Positions 1-9,889 of a stretch of 64,000 nt of DNA are shown here, piece after piece. The stretch comes from Doryteuthis pealeii (taxonomy: Eukaryota; Mollusca; Cephalopoda; Myopsida; Loliginidae). Positions within the stretch are counted from its first letter, which is position 1. Each line of letters begins with the position of its first letter. The notes beneath the pieces were generated by a model, which saw only the letters and a list, made by a program, of their open reading frames with translations, did no database searches and had not been told where the DNA came from. The translations under genes were made by a program, and so were the position numbers. Location: the NCBI GenBank assembly GCA_023376005.1, contig CM042156.1, positions 45,104,587-45,168,586 of the forward strand, given 5' to 3'.

Positions 1-1356
1 CAGGCAACACCTGCCCCCTTGATTTAAAGGGGCAGGGCTGGGTTTATTGCCCAGTGCCTGAGGCGCCCCCCTTGAGGGGGAATGCCGACGGGATCGACGC
101 AATTTTTCACCTGCCACTCCATGAGCTCCGGCTCGTGGGTGGTCCCACGTTAATAGGGACTTTGTGCCTGACCCGTACAAGTGGGGTACGCGGTAAATAT
201 CATGCAGCCCCCGCCCGGTTTCGACCGGGGGTCCAGTGAGCTTCGGCCGCTGGACCGGTTCTGTTATAATAATAGCGTCGATCCCAGGGGGCCATCCCCC
301 CAGGCAACATCTGCCCCCTCGATTTAAAGGGGCAGGGCTGGGTTTATTGCCCAGTGCCTGAGGCGCCCCCTTGAGGGGGAATGCCGACGGGATCGACGCA
401 ATTTTTTCACCTGCCACTCCATGAGCTTCGGTTTGTGGGTGGTCCCACGTTAATAGGGACTTTGTGCCTGACCCGTACAAGTGGGTACGCGGTAAATATC
501 ATGTAGCCCCGCCCAACGGGTGGGGAGTGCTATAATTAACGGCGTCGATCCCAGGGGGCTATCCCCCAGGCAACACCTGCCCCCTTGATTTAAAGGGCAG
601 GGCTGGGTTTATTGCCCAGTGCCTGAGGCGCACCCCTTGAGGGGGAATGCCGACGGGATCGACGCAATTTTTCACCTGCCACTCCATGAGCCTCGGCTTG
701 TGGGTGGTCCCACGTTAATAGGGACTTTGTGACTGACCCGTACAAGTGGGGTACGCGGTAAATATCATGTAGACCTGGCCAACGCCGGGGGTCCAGTGGC
801 TTCGGCCCTGGATCTTTTACAAGTTAATAGCGTCGATCCCAGGGGCCATCCCCCCAGGCAACACCTGCCCCCTCGATTTAAAGGGGCAGGGCTGGGTTTA
901 TTGCCCAGTGCCTGAGGCGCCCCCCTTGAGGGGGAATGCCGACGGGATCGACGCAATTTTTCACCTGCCACTCCATGAGCTTCGGCTCGTGGGTGGTCCC
1001 ACGTTAATAGGGACTTTGTGCCTGACCCGTACAAGTGGGGTACGCGGTAAATATCATGTAGATCCGGCCCACGCCGGGGGTCCAGTGGCTTCGGCCCTGG
1101 ATCTTTACGAGTTAATAGCGTCGATCCCAGGGGGCTATCCCCCAGGCAACACCTGCCACCTCGATTTAAAGGGACAGGGCTGGGTTTATTGCCCAGTGCC
1201 TGAGGCGCCCCCCTTGAGGGGGAATGCCGACGGGATCGACGCAATTTTTCACCTGCCACTCCATGAGCTTCGGCTTGTGGGTGGTCCCACGTTAATAGGG
1301 ACTTTGTGCCTGACCCGTACATGTGGGGTACGCGGTAAATACTATGTAGATAAGGC
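1..1356 (+). repeat. GC-rich tandem array, ~266-300 bp unit, about 4.7 copies
   Basis: Five unit starts (CAGGCAACACCTGCCCCC) lie near 1, 301, 567, 855 and 1143, so the periods are 300, 266, 288 and 288 bp. Each unit holds GATTTAAAGGGGCAGGGCTG, a CCCTTGAGGGGG palindrome, and a distal part ending TACGCGGTAAATATCATG. Most length variation is in the linker after that point. The array is much more GC-rich than the rest of the window. Diverged single copies occur at 2026-2272 and, inverted, at 8840-9085, so the unit is a dispersed repeat that was locally amplified. Its end resembles the S2/S3 tail (GTAAATA after a CCCGT/ACGGG-like hairpin). Reading frames run through it on both strands but repeat with the array and look non-coding. 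Confidence 0.9.
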
Positions 1357-1360
1357 CAAC

Positions 1361-1516
1361 AGTATAAGTAATGTAAAACAATTTTATTAATAATTGTGGT
1401 TTAAATAAAAATAAAATTATGGAGAATATGACGTAGATAACTAATGGAATTGTAACTGGAGTAGTAATATAGTTTCGGTTACAGACAGAGAAACACACTA
1501 TCTCCATTATAATAAG
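1361..1516 (+). repeat. Dispersed AT-rich repeat, copy 1
   Basis: About 156 bp shared with 5870-6026. Both contain ACAATTTTATTAATAATTG, AATATAGTTTCGGTTACAGA and CTCCATTATAATAAG with scattered substitutions. No promoter boxes or coding sense are seen. The family is not recognised. Confidence 0.75.
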
Positions 1517-1639
1517 GTATATATTTATCAGCTTGACTTTAACATTGTTATAAGTAATCGTTTTTCTTATGATAACGTCATGCATGAGGTAACACAAAAT
1601 TCTCTTATCTTGGTGGAATGTATTCGTCAATTGTTACCT

Positions 1640-2025
1640 TGTTAAACTAAAGAAATTAGTCCAGGCTAAGATGATGGTTGGTGATGTTTCTGCAGCGAAC
1701 CGAGCATCTGTGTCGATTAACTCACGGCTAGCTCTGAATGCCGACCTGTTGCAAACTCTCTCGGAGCTGAAAGACCAGAAACACCTAACCACGTATCATC
1801 TGCTGTCGAGGCCTTCAGAGTTTTATCTGAAGACATCATGGTTGCCCATAATGGCTTTTGTACTTAGTTGCAGCCGTCTGCACCCTGGAGATCAGAAAGG
1901 ATCTTATTTCACCTGTCACCACGAAGGTCGGGTCACCAATTTTTTTTCGGCTTTCATCCAGCTTTCCAATGCTCTTTCGTGTAGCGAATAAACTAATTTG
2001 TACTTTTCTCTTTTGACTCGCTCCT
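1640..2025. other. Unassigned stretch with a 106-codon open frame
   Basis: An open frame runs on the + strand from 1671 to 1991, starting MMVGDVSAANRASV. I recognise no family, signal peptide or domain. Its end (TTTCGTGTAGC near 1975) recurs near 2328 beyond the diverged GC unit, so this stretch and 2290-2560 may be halves of one older repeat split by the GC unit. It is more likely repeat DNA than a gene. Confidence 0.2.
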
Positions 2026-2272
2026 CGGGGCGGGGGTCCAGTGTGTTATGGCCTTTGGACCAAAGTGTTAAATTAACAGCGTTGATCCCAGGGGACTACC
2101 TTCCCAGGCAACACTTGCCCCCTTGATTTAAAGGGGCAGTGATGGGTTTATTGCCCAGTGCCTGAGGCGCCCCCTTGAGGGGGAATGCCGACGAGATCAA
2201 CACATTTTTCCACTTACCACCCATGAGTCTCAGCTCGTGGGTGGGACCACATAAAAATGTCCTTGTGACACG
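2026..2272 (+). repeat. Diverged single copy of the GC-rich unit
   Basis: It matches the 1-1356 unit over the GTCCAGTG, GATCCCAGGGG, CAGGCAACACTTGCCCCC and GAGGCGCCCCCTTGAGGGGG landmarks, with more substitutions than the array units show among themselves. Confidence 0.85.
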
Positions 2273-2922
2273 AATGCATAATTGGGATGCATACCACATA
2301 CCGCTCACATTCGGCTTTCCAAGGCTGTTTCGTGTAGCACCACCTGTTTGTGTCTTCAAACCTGACAGCCTTGCGCAAGAAGAATAGCAGCATTCGTCCT
2401 ATCACCGTAGGTCGAGTCTTTCAACTTGTGTCGTAGACAGATTATTCCTCACTTTACCCAGGAAACGGCCCTGATTCAGCTCGATGATGGTGTTGTGTAG
2501 GGGTGTGTGAGAATGCCGCAAATGCAACCCATGTCGATGTGACAAACCAACTATATAACTCATAATCGGCGGCACTCATCTTGATATGAACAACGCATTT
2601 AATAGTGTCTATCGTGATCACCTGCTACATACATTTCGTTGTTGCGCACCTCCTCCTTACGTCCCGACAAACAAGCATATACTTATCGCTTTCGAAGGGG
2701 GGTGGGGGGCAAAAAATTCAAATCTTTTTCTTTACTCTAATTCTCTCCCCACTGTCAGGAAAACTTCAAATAATCTCAATCCTCAGCTTTCAATCTTCTC
2801 TTCTAAAAGAACACCGTCCCTCCTCACTCGCTTTGGTTATTTTAAGTACACACAAAAACCAAACATCCGGGCACATGTCGAACCTCGCGTCCGTCCAGTA
2901 CCTAGATTGCATTTGTTTTTGC

Positions 2923-2970
2923 ATGCAGGCGGACGCGGGTTCGATCCCGGCAGGCAAGACAAAGTCTTGC
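2923..2970 (+). repeat. tRNA 3'-half-like relic
   Basis: A Pol III B-box-like segment, GCGGGTTCGATCCCGGC, is flanked by GCATGCAGGCGGAC and AGGCAAGACAAAG. No matching A box is seen upstream, so this is at most a tRNA-derived fragment. The rest of 2273-3130 shows nothing else recognisable. Confidence 0.35.
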
Positions 2971-3130
2971 TCTTTTTCGTTCTCCGTCACATTATCTTTT
3001 AAGCTTAATATGCAAAGATACAATTGTTAACTTCGCATGTGGTGTTTAACAAGGTGACCCCTTAAATCCCTTGTTCTTCGACCTTTATATAAACGATGTT
3101 GCTAGAAGTGTAGGTTCTTTTTTAACATAT

Positions 3131-3282
3131 GGTTGGTATTTACCCAGTCATTTCGCCACAGGTAGGATGTGATACAAGGTCGCAAATATGGGGCATCCAG
3201 CTATGATCGAACTCGCTCTTCAGTAGTAACATGTCTACGGATCTAGCTTGCTAACCATTACACCACAAAGGGGCGTCCATGG
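3131..3282 (-). mobile_element. S2 SINE (tRNA-derived)
   Basis: On the minus strand the order is a head with TGGTGTAATGGTTAGC, B box GTTCGATCATAG, a short body (GCCCCATATTTGCGACC) and the tail CACATCCTACCTGTGGCG. The tail ends in GGGTAAATA, the S2 terminus seen about ten times in this window. Confidence 0.85.
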
Positions 3283-3297
3283 AGAGCGGTCAGTATC

Positions 3298-3564
3298 TAA
3301 GTGTAAGTAAAAGTAAAATCGCCGGGATGGCCTAAAGTCAGTATCATCCAGACAGCGAGGAAGTCTATCCCCTTTTCACTAGCACTAAACAAAGGAGATT
3401 GTTTTTTGGTATCTTAGACGAAGCGCCACACCTACCATCAGTTCCTCTCTTTACCGCACAGATCCCTGTGCTACTCATATGCTGAGTTGGCGAGGGCCGG
3501 TATCGAACCTGTAACCTTGTGGATCCTAGTCCGACGCTCTACCGACTGAGCTAAACCGGCCCTA
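3298..3564 (-). mobile_element. S1 SINE with a near-intact tRNA-like head
   Basis: On the minus strand the head begins GGCCGGTTTAGCTCAGTCGG and its 3' side ends CGATACCGGCC, so the 7 bp acceptor stem is fully paired. The A box (TAGCTCAGTCGGTAGAGC) and B box (GGTTCGATACC) are clear. The body follows (CTCGCCAACTCAGC, ACCTACCATCAG on the complement) and the end is the ACTTTTACTTACTT tail near 3300. This is the best-preserved tRNA-like head of the family here. The folded head could pass as a tRNA gene in a scan, but the attached SINE body argues against that. Confidence 0.9.
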
Positions 3565-3697
3565 AAAGTTCTCTGTATTTGGTGGGATTTAAAGTTTATC
3601 TATTACAAATTTCTTGAGCCCGGGCAAACTGTTATTGTACAAAGCTATAACGAGCGACCGGGTTGTTGAATGGCTAACTGAAATCGATGATAAAGAA

Positions 3698-3800
3698 GTA
3701 TTTACCCAACTCGTTCACTACGGGTAGAATTTGACACAAGGATGCAAGCATGGGGCTCCCAGTGAAGATCTGAAAGAATAGCTTTATCTCATCAGTATAC
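3698..3800 (-). mobile_element. Diverged S2 SINE tail part
   Basis: TATTTACCCAACTCGTTCAC followed by GGGTAGAATTTGACACAAGG matches the minus-strand S2 3' end. The head has decayed. 3566-3697 and 3801-3975 hold nothing recognisable. Confidence 0.6.
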
Positions 3801-3975
3801 CTTGTTTACCAATCTGCCTTGAGGTCAAATCTGAGCTAATTGATCTCAGTTATTCAACGACTGAATTCGCCGACATCCTCATTAACATCGACAGTTTCCC
3901 GATGTAGCCATTCCATCATCAATTAATGTTATTCTTGTTGTACCGATCTTGCACAAGGTCGTTGAACTTGTTCTT

Positions 3976-4222
3976 TTGGTTTGGTTTGGTTTGGTTTCTT
4001 TGATTAATGGCAAATCAATAATCATGGGTTATTTAATGCCAAAGCCATTATTGTAAAAGAATAGTGGTGGGACTATCTAACCCATAGTTGGGGGATTGGG
4101 AGTATTCTTACTTTTCCCAGGGCATGAGAAAAATAGTGAATGTAATAGAGCGACTGGAGTTCGAACTCACTTGCTACGATGTCGCAGTCCAGCACGTTAG
4201 CCACTACGCCATGCGGACCCCT
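3976..4222 (-). mobile_element. S4 SINE with (AAACC)n end
   Basis: On the minus strand the head is GTCCGCATGGCGTAGTGGC with B box GAGTTCGAACTCC. The body includes CCCAACTATGGGTTAGATAG. The 3' module is GGCATTAAATAACCC, then GATTTGCCATTAATC, ending in repeated AAACC (the GGTTT run at 3976-4000 on +). The tRNA-like boxes and the simple-repeat tail are standard for a tRNA-derived SINE. Confidence 0.85.
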
Positions 4223-4536
4223 ACCCCACCCGCTTAAAAAGATAAAAAAATTAATACTAATGATAAGAAAACTAAAGAATATAATTAGAGCAATTCAAAA
4301 GCGCATCAAATTCAAAATCAGGAATTTTTTTTGTAAACATAGCCAGTTTTCTGGATTGTTCATATTCCTTGAAGCCGGAGAAATGGTTCAGTGCCTGCTC
4401 ATACCTACTTGATCAAGATATTTAGTCATTACACTATATAGACTCTCTCGCTCTTTTTCGTTCATGTCTCTCTATGTTACAGGCTATGGTTAGCTGGCTT
4501 GGCGAATTGGACACTTATATAGGATTTTTTCATGGA
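4223..4536. other. No recognisable feature
   Basis: AT-rich sequence between two SINEs. I see no repeat copy, promoter or coding sense. Confidence 0.5.
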
Positions 4537-4830
4537 AGCGCGTGGTGTAATGGTTAAAGTCATGGGAAATGGACTCGTCGCCCCGAGTTCAAATCCTGGA
4601 TGTGTTAATTGCATTTCACTTAGCGTTAATACCCTTGGGAAAGGTATGAATCTTACTCTCCTTCCAGCTATGGGTAAATAGTAGGGCAGACTGGGCTCTT
4701 TAACCTTGGTTAGGCAACCGGTCTAGGAGAAGGAAAACTCTGAATTCAAACCTGTTGAACTCCACTTAAGAAATTGACCTTGTGTCACATCCTACTCGTG
4801 CGGATAGGTTGGTAAATATATATATATAGG
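4537..4830 (+). mobile_element. S3 SINE
   Basis: Head GCGTGGTGTAATGGTTAAAG, B box CGAGTTCAAATCCTGG, then body landmarks AATACCCTTGGGAAAGG, CAGCTATGGGTAAATAG and GGTTAGGCAACCGGTC. The tail CTTGTGTCACATCCTACTCG leads into GGTTGGTAAATATATATATA. It runs directly into a short TA tract, as other S3 copies do. Confidence 0.9.
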
Positions 4831-5290
4831 ATTTTTTTCTATTATGAAATAGCATAGCGATCCCACAACTGATATATTGTCACACTGAAGAGTGTGGCTT
4901 TATTTATGCTCGGTCTCAGAGAACAGGTCACAGAGAACATTTGCAAGGGTCTCATTACGGATGTATCTAAGCCTCTTTGTCTATTTGTTGCGGTGGCCTT
5001 GACCTTAGCCTTGGCCTTCGTCATCGAATATGTGGGAACGTCACCATCCTCGCCTATTTATCGTCACTATATGCCCATCTTTGCCTGAATATCCTACGGG
5101 TGTCATCAACGATATCTGAAAAGGGACTGCACCAGCATCTACCAAGCCCGCGACCAAGCACCAAGAACGTCAAAAGGCCTGGGATACAGTCTTTTGTCCT
5201 TCAATGCTTTCCTTTTTAATCAGGCCAATCTAGCCAAAATTCTAGCAGCCTTTTCATCTCTAGTTTCAGCTGTCTCCTAAACTCACTAAC
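4831..5290. other. Unassigned stretch with overlapping open frames
   Basis: Open frames overlap at 4894-5088 and 4977-5219 on + and 4842-5024 on -. The first reads as a hydrophobic segment (LFVAVALTLALAFVIEYVG) but has no recognisable family, and no splice-site pair stands out. It could be a decayed gene or repeat fragment. I do not call a gene. Confidence 0.2.
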
Positions 5291-5297
5291 AATATGG

Positions 5298-5380
5298 TCA
5301 GGCTATAAGCATCGGTTCCCACTAGATCACCAAAGTTAAGCGACGATGATCCTGTTTAATATTTATTTGGACTAGCAAAT
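5298..5380 (+). pseudogene. 5S rRNA-derived relic (5S pseudogene or 5S-headed SINE)
   Basis: The stretch ATCGGTTCCCACTAGATCAC, then CAAAGTTAAGCGACGATGAT, then TTTAATATTTATTTGGA follows the middle of metazoan 5S rRNA in order: the CGGTTCTCGTCCGATCACC region, GAAGTTAAGC, and the TTAGTACTTGGATGG box. The C-box and intermediate element are damaged (TTTAATATTTATTTGG), and the 5' and 3' pairing ends are absent. It is therefore a relic. A 5S-headed SINE (SINE3 type) is possible but no tail was found. Confidence 0.75.
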
Positions 5381-5868
5381 ATATGCACCCTCCGGGTGCA
5401 AGTATTTAAGTTTTAATGTAATAAAATATTGTATTAAATTAGAAAGGCTAATGAAACTAAATAAGAATACAGATAAAAATATTTGAAACAGAGGGAGTAT
5501 ATTAAAAGATTTGAAACAGAGGGAGTATAATAAAAAATGGAACAACTGAAATTTACTCTTCCATCACTCTCGTCTTTCTTGTTATTTTTTCTAATTTAAG
5601 TATTTAGTTAAAAGAGGAAGTAAAGAATTAAATGACAGTTATTTTTTTCTTGTTAATGGATTTCATTTAAGATTCATTGAAGAGATTTAGGCTTATATTC
5701 ATTAAAATAAAACCAAACAGTTAGAAATCAATAATACTAAGCACATATTTATTAAATTCGATTTTTTAATATTAATATGCAAATTAGCTTTCCCGTTCAT
5801 ACTGTAAACCGCTATTTTGTTGTATATATAAACATAATTGCATGTTGTCAGTATGTAGACATAATTAA
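5381..5868. other. AT-rich stretch with a short duplicated motif and a small hairpin
   Basis: TGCACCCTCCGGGTGCA near 5385 is a 7 bp stem with a 3 nt loop. ATTTGAAACAGAGGGAGTAT occurs twice, near 5480 and 5510. Otherwise the stretch is featureless AT-rich DNA. Confidence 0.45.
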
Positions 5869-5869
5869 C

Positions 5870-6026
5870 AGTATTAATAATGTAAGACAATTTTATTAAT
5901 AATTGAGGTTTAGATAAAAAATAAAATCATGGAGAATGTGATGTCATTAACTAAGAGAATTATGACTTGAGCAGGAATATAGTTTCGGTTACAGACAGAA
6001 AAACACACAATCTCCATTATAATAAG
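5870..6026 (+). repeat. Dispersed AT-rich repeat, copy 2
   Basis: Second copy of the 1361-1516 repeat, in the same orientation and with similar end points. It starts after CAGTATTAATAATG and ends at TCCATTATAATAAG. Confidence 0.75.
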
Positions 6027-6090
6027 ATGATCACTTAAGCGACAACAGGTACTGTAAGCAACCTGATTCCTCTGTTTATCAAAATATCTT

Positions 6091-6155
6091 GATTTGATAT
6101 TAAATGGCTCGAAAGAGGGTTGATATGCCGTAAAACAAAATAACCAACCTAACCA
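6091..6155 (+). repeat. Orphan 3' tail of the GGCATTAAAT / GATATGCC type
   Basis: GATATTAAATGGCTCG then GGTTGATATGCCGTAAAAC, followed by AACCAACCTAACC, is the 3' module seen on S4 and M repeats. No body is attached here, so it is a 5'-truncated copy. Confidence 0.6.
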
Positions 6156-6374
6156 ATTCACTAACACTAGGGTAAAAGTGATTACCTGCCTTTATTTGCT
6201 GGAAAATGTTTCGGCACGACCACTAGGAGGCAACGTATGTGTTTGCATTAGAGACAAGAAAAAGACGTTCTCTTTCTATCAATATATCTTAGGAGGAAGC
6301 ATTGACTGTTCGTTCGTCAGAGGACATCCTCTTCAGAAGAACTTCTGCCATTGCCATATCTATACATATATAAA

Positions 6375-6781
6375 AGGCAGTTGTGTGTATGTATGTCCGG
6401 AGGAAACTATGAAAATAAAACAATTAACGACAAAGTAAATATATATACACATTAAATATCACTGGTTCTTGCTTTTTGTGCAAAACTCATTTATATTTGT
6501 AAATATAATTAAAAAAATAAAATTTAGATAGTAACAGCATTTTTCTTCTTTTTTTAAAAATTTGATATTTTAAATAGGAAACACTGATTTTTCTCTTCAA
6601 AATGTCTGAGCACTTTTTTTTTCTGAGGCCTGATCGTAAGGTCTTTTTACATAGATATTTTAATGGGGCATCCTGCGAAGATCCAATTCACAGTTCAGTA
6701 ATAATGGATTGGCGAGACTAATTTTGCACTCCCTTCTATCTAGGCGACGCCGGGTAGCCATTTCTAGTACATCAGTTGGTT

Positions 6782-6813
<32 letters not shown>

Positions 6814-6910
6814 TGTCCGGATGAAACTACAAAAATAAAACAATTAACGACAAAGTAAATATATATATACACAGTAAATATCACCGGTTCTTCCTTTTTG
6901 TGCAAAAATT
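6375..6910 (+). repeat. Two copies of an ATGTATGTCCGG repeat with (TATG)n expansion
   Basis: 6382-6487 and 6780-6907 share TATGTATGTCCGGA, AAATAAAACAATTAACGAC and CACTGGTTCTTGCTTTTTG, in the same order. In the second copy the TATG unit is expanded to about nine repeats (6783-6818). Together they look like a tandem duplication of a dispersed element end. I cannot name the family with confidence. Helentron-like ends are one possibility. Confidence 0.55.
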
Positions 6911-7194
6911 ATGAAGATTTGATTTATATTCGAATATATTTAAAAATTAAAATATACATAGAAAAAGCATTGAAATTCTACTTAAGAATGTCCAGCATTT
7001 GTAAATCTCAAAAGTAAAAAAATCAATACACCAGGAAATTTCCCCCCTGTATCCTCTAAATATATAATGCTTTTTTTTAGTCTAACTTAAGGACAAGGAC
7101 AACCCAAGGGCATTTACACAAACTTCTTATCTTCGTTTTTGTTGATTCGTTTTTTTTTTGTTGTTTCTTTTTGTTATACATCAATAAAACTTTG

Positions 7195-7331
7195 TTACTC
7201 GTTCGCCACGGGGAGGATGTGACACAAGATCACAAATATGGGACATCCGGTGAGGATCAAACTTGCTATTCAGTTGTAATGGATATACGAGCCTAGCTTG
7301 CTAACCATTACACTACGATGAAACGCCCTTA
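7195..7331 (-). mobile_element. S2 SINE
   Basis: On the minus strand the order is head CGTAGTGTAATGGTTAGC, B-box-like GTTTGATCCTC, then CCCATATTTGTGATCTTGTG and a tail ending GGCGAACGAGT. It sits next to another S2 whose tail is interrupted by an LTR insertion. Confidence 0.8.
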
Positions 7332-7336
7332 TTTAC

Positions 7337-7568
7337 TGTTGTGGCCTTGTTAGGAGCCAGAATAAAGACACAAGAGGGGAAATAAGTTAAACAAATATAT
7401 TAACAAAGAACAGTACTACAAAGCATATACAAATGAGAAGGTTACTCGCGAAGGCGGTCGATCAACTGTCCGAGCAGACCACTGGAATAATGGCTCTCGC
7501 CTAAGAGCAGTACCTGCTGCTATTTATAGTGGGAAGAGTTCATGAGTGCGTGGTAAATTACCATAACA
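7337..7568 (-). mobile_element. Solo LTR, 232 bp, with 5 bp target duplication
   Basis: Begins TGTTGTGGCC and ends CCATAACA on the + strand, and is flanked by TTTAC on both sides (7332-7336 and 7569-7573). It interrupts the TATTTACCC tail of an S2 SINE, so it is younger than that SINE. Read on the minus strand it starts TGTTATGG, with a TATA-like CTATAAATAG about 40 bases in, which sets the likely orientation. A related LTR, polymorphic between copies A and B, lies at 44,295-44,523. No internal retrotransposon sequence is present. The superfamily is not decided; 5 bp duplications fit Ty1/copia, BEL or Ty3. Confidence 0.85.
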
Positions 7569-7845
7569 TTTACCCAACACGTTCGCCCCAGGTAGGATGT
7601 GACACAAGATCACAAGTATGGGGCATTCAACAGAGATCGAACGCGCTATTCAGTAATACTTACACCACGATGGAACACTTACATAACTTGCTAACCATTA
7701 CACCACGATGGGACGCCCTGTATTTACAGCCACCGTTCCTATGGGTAGGATGTGACTAAATTTCGCGAGTATGGGGCATTGAGCGAAAATCAAAATCGCT
7801 ATTCAGTAGCGATGACTCTGCGAAACGAGCTTGATTATCGTTTTA
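7569..7845 (-). mobile_element. Two adjacent S2 SINEs
   Basis: 7569-7718 is a fairly complete S2 (minus: GGGCGTCCCATCGTGGTG, B box GTTCGATCTC, tail ACGTGTTGGGTAAA). 7719-7845 is a second, more diverged copy (GGTAGGATGTGACTAAATTT, GGGGCATTGAGCGAAAATC). Together with the copies at 7195 and 8386 this is a local S2 cluster. Confidence 0.75.
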
Positions 7846-7853
7846 GGACACCC

Positions 7854-8339
7854 TGTTGCATAATCTATGCGGTTGCATAAGATTATTGTCAGTCCCCTAT
7901 AATTCTGAGTGGATGACCCCTTTCATACCATGGCCGGGTCCTTCTATGGAAAATTACAGAAGCCCGCCAAATATGTGAAGTCACGTGGGACCTTTTTCAG
8001 AGTCCCCAGTTTTGCAGTTATACGTCAGGCAGAGCAGCGGCCATTTTATGCTCTGTCTAAAACTGGAACTCACGGGCACTATGTTATGTCTGGTTGGGGA
8101 TTTACCGAATAAAGAACATTAAAAGAAAATCGAAGTCTTGTGTTTATTACATAAAAACTAACAATGAGACAGAGCTTCTGATAAGGAGAAATCCCTAACA
8201 GAAACCAGACCGAAGTTCCCACGACAACTCCAGACGCAAGATGTTAGAAGATTCCAGACCAAGATGATAGAAGATAGAACCAATGCCGGCCAGAAGAAAA
8301 GACGACTAGAAGTAAGAAGTGAAGAAATGGTATACAACA
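7854..8339 (+). mobile_element. Solo LTR of the TGTTRCATAATC family (486 bp)
   Basis: Starts TGTTGCATAATCTATG and ends GTATACAACA. It matches the reverse complement of 14,467-14,930 over the start, TCTATGGAAAATTACAGAAG and the CACGTGGGACC region. AATAAA near 8110 is a plausible polyadenylation signal. No matching flanking duplication is visible (ACACCC versus TTATAT), so one side may have been rearranged or deleted. The open frame at 7909-8112 lies inside the LTR and is not a gene. Confidence 0.75.
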
Positions 8340-8385
8340 TTATATCGATTTGGTACCGTGGAAACCTCAGTATGCACCCCCCAAG

Positions 8386-8525
8386 TATTTACCCAACCCG
8401 TTCACCATGGGTAGGATGTTACACAAGGTCGCAAGTATGGGGCATACAGCGATGATCGAACTTTCTATTCAGTACTAATGGATCCACGAGACTAGCTTGT
8501 TAACCATTACACACGATGGGACGAC
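8386..8525 (-). mobile_element. S2 SINE
   Basis: Tail TATTTACCCAACCCGTTCAC, body GTTACACAAGGTCGCAAG and head TAACCATTACACACGATGGG on the + strand give a complete minus-strand S2. Confidence 0.85.
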
Positions 8526-8559
8526 CTATCTTAAGTAATAAGAGAATGTATTTATTAAC

Positions 8560-8832
8560 ACTTCCACACGAACAGGATGGGACACAAGGTTTATTTTTAC
8601 GCGTTTAACAGATCTTTAATTCAGTTTTCATTTTTTAACCATTCCCAGGTTAAAGATCCCAGTCTGCCCTGCTATTTACTCATAGATGGAGGGAGAATAG
8701 TTTAATTCATAACTTTCTCAGAGATATTAGTGCTATGAGAAATGCGACCAGTCTCGTTCAGGATTTGAACCAGTGTCGCCGTGTCCATTTCCTACGACGA
8801 TAACCATTACACTTAGCGCATCCGAGTAAATA
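8560..8832 (-). mobile_element. S3 SINE
   Basis: Minus-strand S3 landmarks are present: GGTTAAAGATCCCAGTCTGC, TACTCATAGATGGAGGGAG and CAGGATTTGAACCAG (B box complement), with the head near 8800 (CGATAACCATTACACTTAGC). The tail side has decayed. Confidence 0.75.
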
Positions 8833-8839
8833 ATAAAAG

Positions 8840-9085
8840 TAGGTATTTACCGCGCATCCCGCGTATGCGGGTACTACATAAGGTTTTTTTTTTAATGTGG
8901 GACCACCCACGAACCGAAGCTCATAGGATGGTGGGTGCAAAAAATGCTTAGATCACATTGGCATTCCCTCCTCAAGGGGAGCTTCATGCACTAGGCAATA
9001 AACCCAGCTCTACCCCTTTAGATCAAGGGAGTAGGTGTTATCTGGGGAGATAGCCCCCTGGGATCTACACCATTAATTACTTAAC
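8840..9085 (-). repeat. Inverted, diverged GC-rich unit
   Basis: Reverse complement of the 1-1356 unit: GTGGGACCACCCACGAACCG, GGCATTCCCTCCTCAAGGGG, CAATAAACCCAGCTCTACCC and ATAGCCCCCTGGGATC occur in the expected inverted order. Confidence 0.85.
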
Positions 9086-9089
9086 CGGA

Positions 9090-9575
9090 CACAGGCCCCA
9101 ATGGGCGGCTGTTAACCATTACACTGCATGAGGGGACCTCGGTTCAATCAAGAAGAGAATAACCAGAAGCCACGAAGCATACATACTTGTTCATACATTC
9201 ATTGTACAGTAATACATCCTTTAAGCATTAAAAAATGAAGTGCTTTCGTCTTGGTTGGACTGAGAACTTTTCATCACCCCCTTCACTTATATTTGCTATT
9301 CAAACGTGTGTTTATCTGAAATTTAATAACAAATGATAATACCGATAGACTTTGGAAAGCTTTATTCTACTTAGAATAATTAGTACACTTATTAAGAGTT
9401 TATATTGTCTAGTATTCCCTAGAGAGTTCTCAAAAGGGGAGGTAATCATAAAATAGGGGAGGTAACTCTCAATACTTATTACATTAATATTAAATAATTT
9501 CCTTTGGGGATTTTATTCATTTTCAGACACCATTTGATAACGAGGGTCATCAACCCCATACAAACATTATTTACC
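9090..9575. other. No recognisable feature
   Basis: AT-rich. A short S2-head-like phrase (GGCGGCTGTTAACCATTACAC near 9105) is the only hint of repeat content. Confidence 0.4.
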
Positions 9576-9577
9576 CA

Positions 9578-9824
9578 ATTCAGATTATTGTCCACAACTC
9601 GGTTGCTATTCTCACAACTTTTCGGTCGCTGTACCCTCCGGCCTTCTTCAGATGTCTTTTGTCATGTGATTTTCGAACCGACCCTTTTGATTAATGCACA
9701 AAGGTAGACTGTTCTCATTCTCTTAAAGTTACTAACTACGGCAAAATACACTAGAAGGCCGGAGGATACAGCGGTTGAAACATTAGGAGTATAACAACCA
9801 AGATGAAGACAATTGCCTGAATAA
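9578..9824. mobile_element. Fold-back element with hammerhead-like arms and Pol III-like core
   Basis: The left arm (about 9578-9648) and right arm (about 9752-9824) are imperfect inverted repeats of ~65-70 bp; both hold CCTCCGGCCTTCT or its complement AGAAGGCCGGAGG. On the minus strand the left arm reads CTGAAGA, GGCCGGAGGG, then CGACCGAAAAG, which is a hammerhead-like core order. The centre has a B-box-like GGTTCGAAAATC on the minus strand. The family is shared with 60,248-60,713. Stem I of a hammerhead is not convincing, so activity is not claimed. Confidence 0.65.
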
Positions 9825-9889
9825 TGTAAATAATGTAAACAATAACAACTTCCCGTTTCAGAAATCTAGGCAGATACTATCCACATCAG

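Noticed and set aside
765..1390. Open frames of 160-185 codons in the GC-rich array
   Set aside because: They repeat with the array unit and are open on both strands at once. This is a by-product of GC-rich tandem DNA.
2790..3023. 77-codon minus-strand protein containing AGIEPASACMQ
   Set aside because: That phrase is the usual translation of a tRNA 3' half (B box region), a common false gene call.
3490..3562. Functional tRNA gene on the minus strand
   Set aside because: The acceptor stem and boxes are intact, but the same S1 body and tail follow, as in about ten other copies. It is a SINE head. A tRNA scan score would still be useful.
5460..5540. Plant Stowaway-like ends (GAAACAGAGGGAGTA)
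   Set aside because: A short phrase resembles grass Stowaway termini, but it is only a direct duplication. No inverted partner end is present and the context is animal repeat DNA.
7909..8112. 67-codon protein starting MDDPFHTMAGSFYGKLQK
   Set aside because: It lies wholly inside an LTR found at four other places with the frame disrupted, so it is non-coding.
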